From Lineus longissimus (Eukaryota > Nemertea > Pilidiophora > Heteronemertea > Lineidae), in assembly GCF_910592395.1 (NCBI RefSeq), contig NC_088324.1, positions 13,666,953 to 13,730,952 of the forward strand: a stretch of DNA of 64,000 nt. The letters are read 5' to 3'. The notes under the pieces were generated by a model. The model was not told the origin of the DNA, searched no databases, and saw only the letters and a list, made by a program, of their open reading frames with translations. The position numbers were made by a program, and so were the translations under genes. Below, piece by piece: positions 1 through 10,636 of the stretch (its first letter is position 1; every line of letters begins with the position of its first letter).

Positions 1-238
1 GGTTGATTAGGGTGGCTGGTCGACCCTTCATTGATCAGTCACAGCTACTATAGGATGAGGATGCTATTCAATATACCACAAAAAAGGGCTTTTGCCACTG
101 ATATTTATGGAAAAGGCTAGGTTATGCTGTGGTCTGATACTGTGTGTATTCAGACTTAATGGTTGATTAAAGGAGGCTGGTCGACCCATCATCGATCAGT
201 CATGTCTACTGTAGGATGAGGAGGTACTAAATGAGTCA
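1..238. repeat. Two copies of a ~75-bp repeat, 160 bp apart, at the left edge
   Basis: The stretch at 1-75 recurs at 161-235, sharing a core that includes GGCTGGTCGACCC and GATCAGTCA and then TAGGATGAGGA. The offset is 160 bp, so this is probably the right end of a tandem array that continues off the left edge. No coding frame is apparent. Confidence 0.7.
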
Positions 239-2536
239 GTGATGTATCGCATCTAGAATCATCGTAAATGTAAAGTAGTGCAGTCCCAATCTACTTACTC
301 TTGAAGAGAGGACGGAAAGGCAAAGAGAGAGATCATGTTATGCCTTAATGGGGATAAGTCGCATAGTGGTTTGGGCGCCAGGGTTATAACGAGGAAGTGG
401 AGTTAGGTGCTCGTAAGAATCTCCAGAGTAATCGCTTGTCCTTGTGGCAGACTCCAACCGCTACTCAGCTTCTCTACAGCAGACAGTGGACCTTTTCGAA
501 AAAGTTTGTTCGGGAGCGTGGTAACCAGTTGTGTTTCACCTGGAGCAGGGTCACAGTCCCCCCTGTGGCTTTACTGGCATTGTCAGAAGTTTGCTTTGGC
601 CTTCTGGCGTGTTCTGAGTGTGCGCATTTGCTTTGTTTAAGCCCAAGTTTGTCTTGGTCAAAAAGTTCCCTATTCTCACTGCTGCAATGATTATCGAAGG
701 TTGAAGCAATAAAAATATCTCATTTTCCAGAAACACAATAATTGTACATGGAGTTGAGTGACTTACAGTGAGTCAAATGATTATTGGCCGTATTTATTGT
801 GAAAAATGGATTTTTCGAGAACTTATGTGGTCTCGGTCAGCTCAAGCGTATTCATGCAGGAGTCCCCCTCCCAAGATTATTCAGCAATGTTCACTTTATC
901 ACTTGAGTCACAGATAGATTAACACTGAGAGTGTTGGCCCGTTGGAAGAATGTCCTAGAATATTTCAAGGTATCTCCCCCACAGGCTCAGGAGACCACCA
1001 CCTTGAAAACAGGATGGGTTTGTTCTAAGCAATTCACATTTGAGATCAAGCTTTTGGTGACTGGAGTTGAAGATGATTGGGACATATGCCGCGGTAATAT
1101 GAATTCAAGTATTCATTTGTTTGACTTGTAGGAACACTAAGACTTCCTGTTCTGCAGTATTTTCTCTGCACCTTGGAGGTGTTGTTTCCCAGGTAGAGTA
1201 ACACCAATAAGGTGAGATCACCGTTTACGTGACAATGCTATAAGGCACAGATTGGGTTCAATGACCTTGTGACTCAATTTCGGCCAGAGGATAGGCCCAT
1301 CTCCATTAAGCTGTTGGTATTTCTTTTTGCTTGCCCTGACATGGGTACCAGGTGCAAGACCCCTCGGTTTTACATCTCATATGAAGGATGAGGCAATCTT
1401 GGGTTGAGTGTTTTGTTCAAAGGACAAAACAACAAAATTAAGTTGATCCTTCTGTATCACGACAATTTCCAGCACTGCTCATACAACAGATCGAGCAGGT
1501 CCAATTTCCATTTAAAATCAAACCATAAACTAGATGTTATCATTGGAGTTGAGGCATATCTAACGGTTCGTCAGTCTCTGTTTACAAACTTATCACATTG
1601 TTCATTTCATACCTACTCACACTCCATAATGACTTCCATCAATGTTTCTATTGGCTGATGATTAGCTCATCTGCACTGGTCACATGCAGATTTATTTGCA
1701 ATGAGATCACTTATTTCCTCTTATTGTTTTGCTGGGGGACATCTGGGAAATGATTATCATGATGGATGATCTAGTGGTCTTGATTGCCTTTTGGCCTTTG
1801 ACTGGTGTAGTCTATCATCATTTTGGATCGGAGAAAAGATTCTGTGTGCCAACATGTGCATAGGTCATTTTCCTATCAATGAGTGATAATATTGCATATT
1901 TCCCCACAGTATTTTTTGAGGGGAGATGTGAGAGACATGATTGGCATGGTCAATGGTCTTGAATTGAGCGTGGTGGTGTGTCGATTCACAGTGTCTGGTT
2001 CACAATCCAAGCATGTATCCAGTGTGGTTGCCACTCTTAGTGCTTGCTCAAGTACATTTCAGAATCTGTGCAGTTAGTCATCATCTAACCATTTGAGATC
2101 TCGATGAATCATCTCAGATGACAGACGCTGGAAATGCTCAGAGGTTATGAAAACCAGGAATCCAGTCGATACATACATGCATGACATGGCCGAAGCATTC
2201 GCTCTCCCAGTCTTTGCCCCACAGCCCAAGGGCTAGGTGATACAGCAGCTGAACAAGCTATGAACCCACTCTGTGAGAGCAGTCATTAACCTCCTTGTGG
2301 ATACACTAATTGTGTCTTGTAGGCAATGACACTAAAATACAGACTAATCTAGATGACGGGGTACAGATGAAATTAGATGAAGGAGTACACACTAATCCAG
2401 GTGATTGATTTGCATGTGACTATTGCAGACAAGCAATCACATTGGAATGATTAGGTATCCCGATGATTCCAAGTTCCACAGGCCGTTGCGTGGTTGTCTG
2501 ATGGACCTGAACGTTCTTTCCCTTTCCTCCCTCTCC
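239..2536. other. No gene recognised
   Basis: I see only short open frames here (up to about 97 codons), with no domain similarity and no convincing chain of splice sites. The DNA is mixed AT-rich sequence with stray minor repeats, such as a repeated TAGATGA-GG-GTACA pattern near 2340-2400. Confidence 0.5.
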
Positions 2537-2772
2537 ATGAGGGCAGTATCTAAAACCACATACCACATACCACATACCCACATATCCACATGCCAATTTT
2601 TTCCAGGTGGGGCAATCCAATGACGGTTGAAGCTTTTTCTAACTTATTGTTAAAGGAAAATCTGTCGATCTTTCGACCTTAGAGGGTGCCACCGCCAGTT
2701 ACTTATGTTAAAGGGGAAGTCTGTTGTATGGGTATGTGGTATGTGGTATGTGGTTTTAGATACTGCCCTCAT
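2537..2772. mobile_element. Hairpin element with perfect 43-bp terminal inverted repeats
   Basis: The first 43 bases (2537-2579) are the exact reverse complement of the last 43 (2730-2772). The arms start ATGAGGGCAGTATCTAAAAC and run into copies of CCACATAC. The ~150-bp interior has no coding capacity. A diverged second copy lies near 10.34-10.64 kb in the same orientation, sharing the left arm, the CCACATAC array and the interior. This fits a non-autonomous inverted-repeat element (MITE or foldback class). The flanking AT on both sides may be a target duplication or simply part of the arm. Superfamily not assigned. Confidence 0.75.
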
Positions 2773-3812
2773 CAACAGGGTCACCAGTTTGTTGGTTTAA
2801 ATGCATGACAATGTCGGAGCACCACCAGGCAAGTAAAGAAGAAAAGCAAATTAAAATCATTTTCTTTTGAAAATTATTTATTGTTATACATTCCAAGAAT
2901 TATCCTCACATGGCAACTTGGAAAGTCAGTGTAGGAGGAAAACCGTTTCAACGGGAGAAAACCTACGCAATCAGAGGGAGTCATCAACTCCATCACACAG
3001 GTGACAGGCACAGCGCTTACAACCATAATGACTTCATACATGTACATTACATCGATCATAGTCACTTTGCCACTCCAATGCCCATTAAAGGACAAGACAT
3101 GGAGATAATTGTTCTATCACACATGTTCTTCCCCTTTAGAATGTCCAAAAAAGACACTGCTGAACAGAGATCTTACACTAGATGACTCAACAATTTCAAC
3201 AATGAGCAAGCTAACAATGAGCTGGCACTTAACCTCTGCATGCATGTATTAAAACCTATTGTGTATGACTTCAGTTGAGCCATCTTCAGCGAACAATAGG
3301 TTATGTCACTGCTCTCATTAATCCATGACCAAACAGGTTTAGGGCCCAATTTGAATAACAAAAGAACCACATTTCTCATGGCCAGGAACTGGACAGAGGC
3401 TGCCAATTAGCATGACAAAAGGAGCAGAGGTGACATGTATTTGCATGACAAAAGAGGTAGCTTGACCTGGCAAGACTGGATGTTGGTCTGCCAGGTTTTT
3501 TTTGCAAGTTGAGTCTTAGATCTCTTTTATTTTACTTACAAGATTTACATGCATTACAAATATAATTACATACATATATGACAATATAAAACGTCTTACA
3601 CATTGACGTTACACTTTTCTCAAATCATTCAGTACCATGTCCAATAAAAATGTTCTTGATGGGGCAAAATGATATCTTTCATAACCTGCAGAACATGAAA
3701 ATTATGCTCTTGCAATGAAAGTCTTCTTGAATCGAAACAAAGAAAAAGACTAAGATTCTTTCCTGTGACGCTATAGGTATAGGATCAAGAACCAGTCTTA
3801 TTCTGATAATTA
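2773..3812. other. No gene recognised
   Basis: Short overlapping frames occur on both strands near 2.9-3.4 kb, but none has a recognisable domain or splice context. AT-rich, non-coding in appearance. Confidence 0.45.
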
Positions 3813-3813
3813 G

Positions 3814-3841
3814 TTTCAATAAAACAAATGTTTTATTGAAA
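3814..3841 (-). promoter_or_regulatory. Palindromic double poly(A) signal
   Basis: A 13-bp arm TTTCAATAAAACA (3814-3826) is mirrored exactly by 3829-3841 around an AA loop, so AATAAA is present on both strands. On the minus strand it is the first AATAAA I see downstream of the stop codon at 4635-4637. That makes it a good candidate 3'-end signal for the minus-strand gene described next. The match to a poly(A) hexamer is seen directly; its use is inferred. Confidence 0.5.
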
Positions 3842-4634
3842 AAGCTTGTCTTGGTGAAATTGGTTGAAAGATGTTTCTTTTTTGTTCACGGGTATTGATT
3901 AAAAAGTGACGAGGAATTAAAAATTCACGAGATTTGTGTTGTTGGTCAGTTGTCTCAAGTATGAAGGTAAAGACACTGAGCAGCTGAGCCAGCCAATGAT
4001 ACGAAGGATCTTTGGCGCCTGGGCCCAGGTGGTGTTTAAATGTCAGTGGATTCTGTGGTACTGAAGAGATCAAGAAACAGTAAAAAGGCCTACAGTTCCA
4101 TCAAGACACACATGTTCATTCGCTTTGCCTGGGGTCAGAGCAAAGCGAATGTCATGTGAACCCCATGTCTCATGTGATGGACAATCAAATACAATAACTG
4201 ATGAATTCGGTGATTTTTTAAGCAGAAAGATCATTTTTTGCTTGAATCAAATCTGAAGCAGCCGGTAGGGCCCCAATGTACCTTAGGCTATTGCAAATGT
4301 TTTGTTTGGGTACCAACTTACCCCATTGGCTGTCCTGTTAGCCAGAACGTCCCCTCCACGTTTTGATTTTTCTTATTAATATTGCTTGAAAATAATTTCT
4401 GGGCTTGTGACAGGCCCAGACTGGTTCCCCCTGGTTACCTTATGACACCCTCCCCCATTTTCTAAACTCTTTTTTAAATGTGTACTAATTTGAGCCATGG
4501 CAAGAGTTTGTCATTGCCCGAAAGAAGGCAAATAATTGCCTTCTCGCAATCAGAAAACAAATTATTAGGATTGTTATTAAATCACCTTTCAATCAGATAT
4601 TGCAATAAAAGGGCAAGGCCTACGGTGACAAAAA

Positions 4635-7600
4635 TCAAACCTCCTTGACGGCGACGGGAGCATGGTAGAGATGCGCTGGATCAGCGACATTCTCCTCCCT
4701 TCTGTGGGATGGCTCATCTCCTGAAAAGGAACATAATGTAATATTAGTAGGTGCACACCATCATCAGCAAAGTATATGATGCACTGGAACGCATTAGATT
4801 CCACAATAGTGAGGTAAAGATTAGTACAGAAATGATAAAGCACCAACTTTATTGACATCCATTTCGTTACCATACTGTGAAAAATTGCCTTTCTCGGGTC
4901 AATATTTAAAAACAAAACTTATGACTAGATTTGATGATTGGGGTATTTTATGCAGTCTCAGCCCAATGCATGGGTTACTCAGTGAGTTGCCCTAAAATTA
5001 ATTGCAGTTGGTAAGAGGGGGAGGGGGCATTCAGATGTTAAATTTAAAATCACCAATGAGCTGCTCTTCTTTCCCCAATATCATCAAATGAGCCAATCTC
5101 AGAAAATCTGGTTGCTTATACTGAGAACACATCATTCTATGGCCAGCAAAGTTACAGGTTCCCTTTCTGGACAGTGATTTGAAAGTGTCACTTATCCTCT
5201 CATTGCTGGCAGAGGCACTGGATCACCGGTCTGCAGACGCTGCGGTGAAGGTGCATTGTTTTTCTACAATTCTTAAGATCATAACGGATCAAGTACAACA
5301 CTGAAATGTTTGAGAAAACTTCTAAGGAGAGATCAAATTACTTCAAATTCTCAAATTTCTGGTAATTTTTACAAATGTAGTGAACTTTCCAAAAATATCA
5401 TCAGGACTCTCAGAACTACTTAGAATAACAACAGACACAAATCTGTCTGGTCATATATAAGTCAATGCAAACTTCTTAATATCAGAGGTCTGATCAATCT
5501 AAGAAGTTTTCTCTTTAACAATGTTTCTAATTGTTCACAATCCCTAAATAAGGCTAAAGCCACAGCAAAGCAATGAGGCAGAAATTAGAAATTGAATTTT
5601 TTATATTATTACCGTATGAGATGGCATCCTTCCATATGTAAGAGATGAGCTGGCTCCATGGTGGCTGCTGGATATGGCGTCACATTACATAACGAGAAGG
5701 GCTCTATGTCCTTAGAGTCATCAGAGTCCCCTTATAGCATCATTTCGATTGTCATTAAAGTCTATTCGAATGTCACATGATGTAAGTGTCCACCGCCGAT
5801 ATCCGTGAGCGAGACGATTCCATCCATTGAATCTACCCGACTCTCAGTCCCTCATCCAAGCATGGCTGGAAAACAAAATATCAAGGTCAATCCATTGTTT
5901 ACCAGGATTAAAGACTTGAGCCGTTTTGATAGAATTAGAGTACACTGGGCAATGTACCTTCAACCCTAAGCGCAGAACTTCCTAACTCATTGTGTCTGCA
6001 TGGACTGCTTGTCTGTCCAAAGACATTTTTGACCACGCTTTTTCAAGATGTTTTAGTTCAGTAGTGCATAACTGCAGGAATGCAATGAAGATTAGCTCAA
6101 CCTTTTTTTCGGACGCAATCTTCAGAATGCCATTAAACACAGCCCAGCCTTTTCATTGAAACAGCTTTAGGGCAAATCATAATATTGAATTTTAAGTACA
6201 CCGCTTTATCTTACTGTACATGCATTGAATCCTTCCTCATACAACATCTGCCAGGAAGATCCCCATGAAGGTCAATTAGGCTGTCTTCCCCAAATTGTCG
6301 ATGGATGGGTATGAAGGCATCTTATCATGGGGCGAAGTGTTGGCATCTGTTGTTTTCTGGGTCTTTGAGAGTCGTTCTTGCTTCCGTCATTGTAGATTGT
6401 GGTGGAAGTCATTGGGTCAACTCAACAGCCATCATCTCCAGTCATCTGCATAGCCTAGAAAACAAGGAAAAATTCATTTAATACAGGGTAATCTCTACAT
6501 AGATTGAAGCCAAAAGAAATTAAATATTTTCATTCCTTTGGGGAGATGGTCATCACTTTTAGTGTCAAGTTTTATTTTTGCGACACTTTCTGCCTTTTTT
6601 CATAGGACGAGCTGAGGTGTGCACAAAAATGATTGAAGACTGTTAATAAAGACTGTGACTGAGTCCATTTTTGTTCCATGTCAACAGGTGAGCACAATGG
6701 CCCTTGCCATTTCATTTATAAAGTGGCACTGGTTAGACAGTTACGAAGTTTGTTTCATAGGAAGATATAATATCAACCAGGACTAAGTGATGCTCACCCT
6801 GTAGACTGCGTAACATCGTCTTTTGTGTCCCTTGTCCTTGTGTCCCTTGTCCTTGTGTCCCTTGTTCTTGTGTCCCTTGTCCCTTGTCCTTGTGGCCCTT
6901 GTACAATGTTGGCTCGGGCTGCCTAAAAAGAATCATATTTTTTGTTTAGGGGTTTATCTAATTTCTGAGTGTTTCTACTGCATGCTGTGTTCTCGCTGAA
7001 TCCGATTTAAAACTGTTTTCCAGAGAGCACTACCCGGATTACAAATTGGCTACACCAGTTTCGCAACAGCTGCACCACACTTGGCCTAATGCGCATGCAA
7101 AAGTGCAACTCTTGCCGCATATTGTAGTACGTGCGTTTCGCGGATGAAAGTCCCTGCCCTTTGTTGTAATTAGAAGATAATCAAGACAGGAACAAGCTAG
7201 TATGCATGCCCCCTGCCAATAGACTGTTTTAATACATATTTACCGCCCACACTACAAGTTTCAATGAGAATCAGTTGATGCGAATTCAATAAAGCACATT
7301 CAATTGTATTCTGGAACCAAATTGGTTGAAGCGGTTTCAAAATAGCAGAATTTGAGTGTGGCACCCCAATACGTGAATACGTATAAAAGGTGAAATTGTA
7401 CATTGACAGATTGATACTTTTTTCAGAGTTATTTTGACATCTTTGTAATGTTTCTTTTAATCCAGACGTAACTGACGACTAAGTGATGCTTACCCTGTAT
7501 GGCTCCAACATTGGCAGCAACATATTCTTCAGGTCCATCCAGTGTCTTCTCGGCTCTCGAGCTGGAGGCCGGCTCTCCTTCTTCATCGCCGTCTTGTCGA

Positions 7601-10025
7601 TTTCAGCGGGTATATATGTCAGTTTTGTGAGGCACAAGGAGGTTGAGAACACTGTTGTTATTCAAAGAGCCCAATGTCTTCGTCATATGTACTAAACTGA
7701 TTTAGCACAAGTCCCACACGGACACGCCTGACATTTCGTCCGACGAAATTCCGCAGGTTAACAACAGGCCTCTAACCCCAGTCATTCCATCCCCCTCGAG
7801 ATCAGGTAGGGGATCGCTGGCCAGCTATTGCTTACTATTGTTAACAGTCGTAAGACTTATCCCGCCAACACTCTAAAACAAGGGGACCAATTGAATGACT
7901 AGCGACACGCAACCGTTAATTGCCCCCATCAATCAACCACAATGACTCAAGGGGATCACGTACCCTGAACCTAAGTCCATGTCATCACCGTCGAAACTTA
8001 GATGAGGACTGTGGAACAAAGTGGCAAGCATGCCTGGGACCCAGCCACCGCGCTTTGGACGTGAGTTAGACTCAGTCGCCAGTCACGATAACCAAATACA
8101 CCAAGCGTATAGCTTGAATCGAACCCGATCTATCATCGTCATTGGTCACCTGGCCTGGCCTGGACAACTGAAAGCTGAATAGGTTGAAAAAGATGATAAG
8201 CAGGAAACACGAAACCAAAAGAATAACAACTGTACTATAGCCAGATAACTACGATAACTACTCTAACAACTATACTAGCTAGATAACTACTCTAACAACT
8301 AGAATAACAACAATAGCTACAAAACTATCACAACATTGATCACCGAGTCACACTTCCAGCACTCACTACAGCGACTAGAGTCCCTCCTCCCCGTAGACCT
8401 CCCACACCCTTTTTGAATCCCATCTCAAACACACGCACACACACAACACACAACATCTTACGGCTAAACTTTAGAATCCCCGATCGGAAATGACGTAAGT
8501 TTGATCGCATTCAACTATAAATCCATTGAACAGTGGTGCTTGGTTAGTCAACCGATGACCTTTTTTTGGGGTGTCATGATCGGGGATTCTAAACTCGTTC
8601 CCATCTTACTATGGTTACAACCCGATTTGCAGATAGAAGTGTCACTGTCAATTTATATAATTTTCTTCATGACCAAAATATGATTTAGTCAGTGGCTATT
8701 CATGATGTATGTACCAAATATATCACTGCATTTAAAAAACATTTCTTGGGATAAAAATGTTTTATTTTGAATATACAAAACATCAATAAGTTGAATTTTT
8801 AATATCTTTGATCTCTTAGAAAAAGTGCACATAATAAAGTTGCAATGGGGATAACAGTTAGATGTGTTTCGTAATTGATGCATTCTTACGCCAAAATGAA
8901 TCGTGACTCATTCTTTTTCCATATATCTCGCAGATTATTAGTCTGTAATTTTTTTTCACTGCCTTCAGAGGCCCTGTTGGGGTCAAGTTACAGGTTTATT
9001 TTACCAACGATAACACAGATTTGACAGTGGCACCTCTATTGACCAGTCAGATGAGAATACCTACCCTTCTTCTTGGAAATCAAACGAGAATCTTCGAATG
9101 CAATTGCGGACAAGGTTGTGTCAGCTGAAATGACAAATTGGCACAAATGTGTAAATTACAGCACTGCTAGTACTGTATAATCATTACTTAAACTAAATTC
9201 CTAAAAATGATGATGCCTTTCTTTGGCAGAGGTTGACCTTATTCCTTTGTATTTATGGAAATAAATGTGAGTTTCCCGCCAAAAAGAACAAAGAAATTTA
9301 CAGTGCTTTCTTTATCTCTTTTGCCTGTAAAAAGAGATAATGTCAAGATTCAGTTACAGTCACGGTGATACCCACCTTTAAGAACATTGATGCTAAACAC
9401 AAATGATGTTGCTATTTCAGAATGTTGAAATAAGTCAAAATTGGAGATAGTTCTTTTTGGAAGAACCATATACACCCTGCCAGAACAAATGTTCTGCTTG
9501 CATTGCATGCTTGAACCAAGCATTGGAACATATAAAATGTGACAGGTAGTGGTTTTATGTAACACACCCAAACTTTCTTTCATGGTTGACAGAGTCTGTT
9601 GTTGCCTCAAATGACCAAACAAAGGTGTCAGATGTAATTCAGGCCAATTAAGCCAGATTGGTAATGGGATTTAATTGGCCATAAGCTGATAAATGAATAA
9701 ACTTTTTATTTGATTATTATGGACTGGGTCTATAGAAATCGTACAGGGTGTTAATCAGTACAGTTTTTCCTAAAACAGTTTCTTGCAATGAAAACTGGTA
9801 GAAAAAAGTGGTGAACTTACTGGATAAGCACACATGTTAAACCAGAGTAGCGCTTCGCAGAAAGCTTTCAGCTTTCCTGCTGCGTGCTTGACAAGTTTTT
9901 TGAATTTATGTAAAAAATGAAATGGCCAGGGGCTGTTGTGCTCACCGTCTAGATATTTGGTGGTTGTGGGATGAGAAAGACCCCTGGCAACTTCCGTGTA
10001 TATAACTTTATCTTGCCTACTAGTT
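4635..10025 (-). CDS. Unidentified protein, 3' part: tyrosine-containing C-terminal tail (tentative exons)
   Basis: Three minus-strand exons join in frame. Exon A is about 10025-9946 (3' splice site uncertain), ending at donor GTGAGC and encoding DKVIYTEVARGLSHPTTTKY then LD. Exon B is 9124-9065, with acceptor TTTCAG and donor GTAGGT, encoding ADTTLSAIAFEDSRLISKKK. Exon D is 4720-4635, with acceptor CCTTTTCAG, encoding GDEPSHRREENVADPAHLYH then APVAVKEV and a stop. Phases agree at each junction (phase 1), and a minus-strand AATAAA follows at about 3.83 kb. The tail is hydrophilic. VIYTEV fits the ITIM consensus (V-x-Y-x-x-V), and other tyrosines lie in KYLD and LYHAPV. It could be the cytoplasmic end of a membrane receptor, but no extracellular or membrane exon was found between 10.1 and 12.4 kb. 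I do not recognise the family. Confidence 0.42.
6422..6922 (-). CDS. Candidate alternative 3' exons with a 15-bp repeat-coded segment
   Basis: Exon E is 6922-6798, with a strong acceptor (TTCTTTTTAG) and donor GTGAGC. It consists largely of a 15-bp minisatellite, and more than one frame is open. Entered in phase 1 from the preceding exons it encodes SPSQHC followed by Lys/Gly/His repeats (KDKGH) and leaves in phase 0. Exon F (6454-6422, acceptor TTTTCTAG) then gives AMQMTGDDGC and a stop. Together they would be an alternative C-terminus of the minus-strand gene at 4.6-10 kb. The splice sites are visible; the expression and frame are guesses. Confidence 0.28.
6820..6895. repeat. 15-bp minisatellite
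   Basis: About five slightly varied tandem copies of TGTGTCCCTTGTCCT. Because the period is a multiple of three, the array keeps whichever frame crosses it open. It forms the middle of candidate exon E. Confidence 0.8.
7494..7592 (-). CDS. Candidate cassette exon of the minus-strand tail gene
   Basis: A 99-bp minus-strand segment with donor GTAAGC. Read in phase 1 it encodes DGDEEGEPASSSRAEKTLDG then PEEYVAANVGAIQ, acidic and tyrosine-containing like the terminal exon at 4.7 kb. The length is a multiple of three with phase 1 at both ends, so it could be included or skipped between exons B (9124-9065) and D (4720-4635). The acceptor (ATCGACAAG) lacks a good pyrimidine tract, which lowers confidence. 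Its donor context (TACAGG then GTAAGCATCACTTAGTC) nearly repeats that of exon E at 6798. Confidence 0.33.
8225..8335. repeat. Simple AACTAC/AACAACT-rich repeat
   Basis: Irregular repeats of GATAACTAC, TCTAACAACTA and related words. A CA-rich tract follows at about 8430-8456. Low-complexity, non-coding. Confidence 0.7.
8470..8593. mobile_element. 124-bp element with short terminal inverted repeats
   Basis: TTTAGAATCCCCGATC at 8470-8485 is the exact reverse complement of 8578-8593. The match extends inward imperfectly (GGAAATGAC against GTCAT). No coding capacity. It is consistent with a small non-autonomous inverted-repeat element, or an isolated palindrome. Confidence 0.5.
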
Positions 10026-10337
10026 GCTGCCTGACGGGTCCCCAATTTCCTCAGGATTGTCTTACTATTAAAACATGAGATTTTCTCATTAGCCCCTGCC
10101 TATAGTCCCCCTTGAAGGATTACATAAGTAGGATGGCATACCGGTATACATCCTGACGTAATCGGTGGTTTTAAATATAGTTCCGCCTCACGATATTTCA
10201 AACGATTGTATATGGTGTAGGAGTATCAAAAACCTGTTATTCAGGATAACCGGTATACCGGTATAGGGACTGGGGTGTAGGCCCTATCCATGGTCATTGA
10301 TGCCGCCGAGAACAATACACCTCTGGCTCTGCCACAC

Positions 10338-10636
10338 GGCAGTATCTAAAACCACATACCACATACCACATACCCACATACCCACATACCCACATACCCA
10401 CATGCCTATTTTTTCCAGGTGGGGCAATCCAATGACGATTGAAGCTTTTTCTATATAACTATTGTTAAAGGAAAATCTCACGATCTTTTGACCTTAGAGG
10501 GTGCCACCGCCAGTAACTTATGTTGAAGGGGAAGTCTGTTTTTAAAGGGGAAATTTTTTGATATTTCCGCCGGATGTGGTACTCTGCCAAATGGGAATAT
10601 CTGTCGAAAGGGGGATATGGTTAGATGCTGCCCTCC
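10338..10636. mobile_element. Second, diverged copy of the 2.54-kb hairpin element
   Basis: It starts GGCAGTATCTAAAACC followed by CCACATAC/CCCACATAC repeats, then repeats the interior found at 2.6-2.72 kb (TTTTTTCCAGGTGGGGCAAT, GAGGGTGCCACCGCCAGT). The right end is a mutated arm ending TTAGATGCTGCCCTC. It has more CACATAC repeats and about 80 bp of extra interior compared with the first copy. The two copies are about 7.8 kb apart in the same orientation. Confidence 0.7.
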
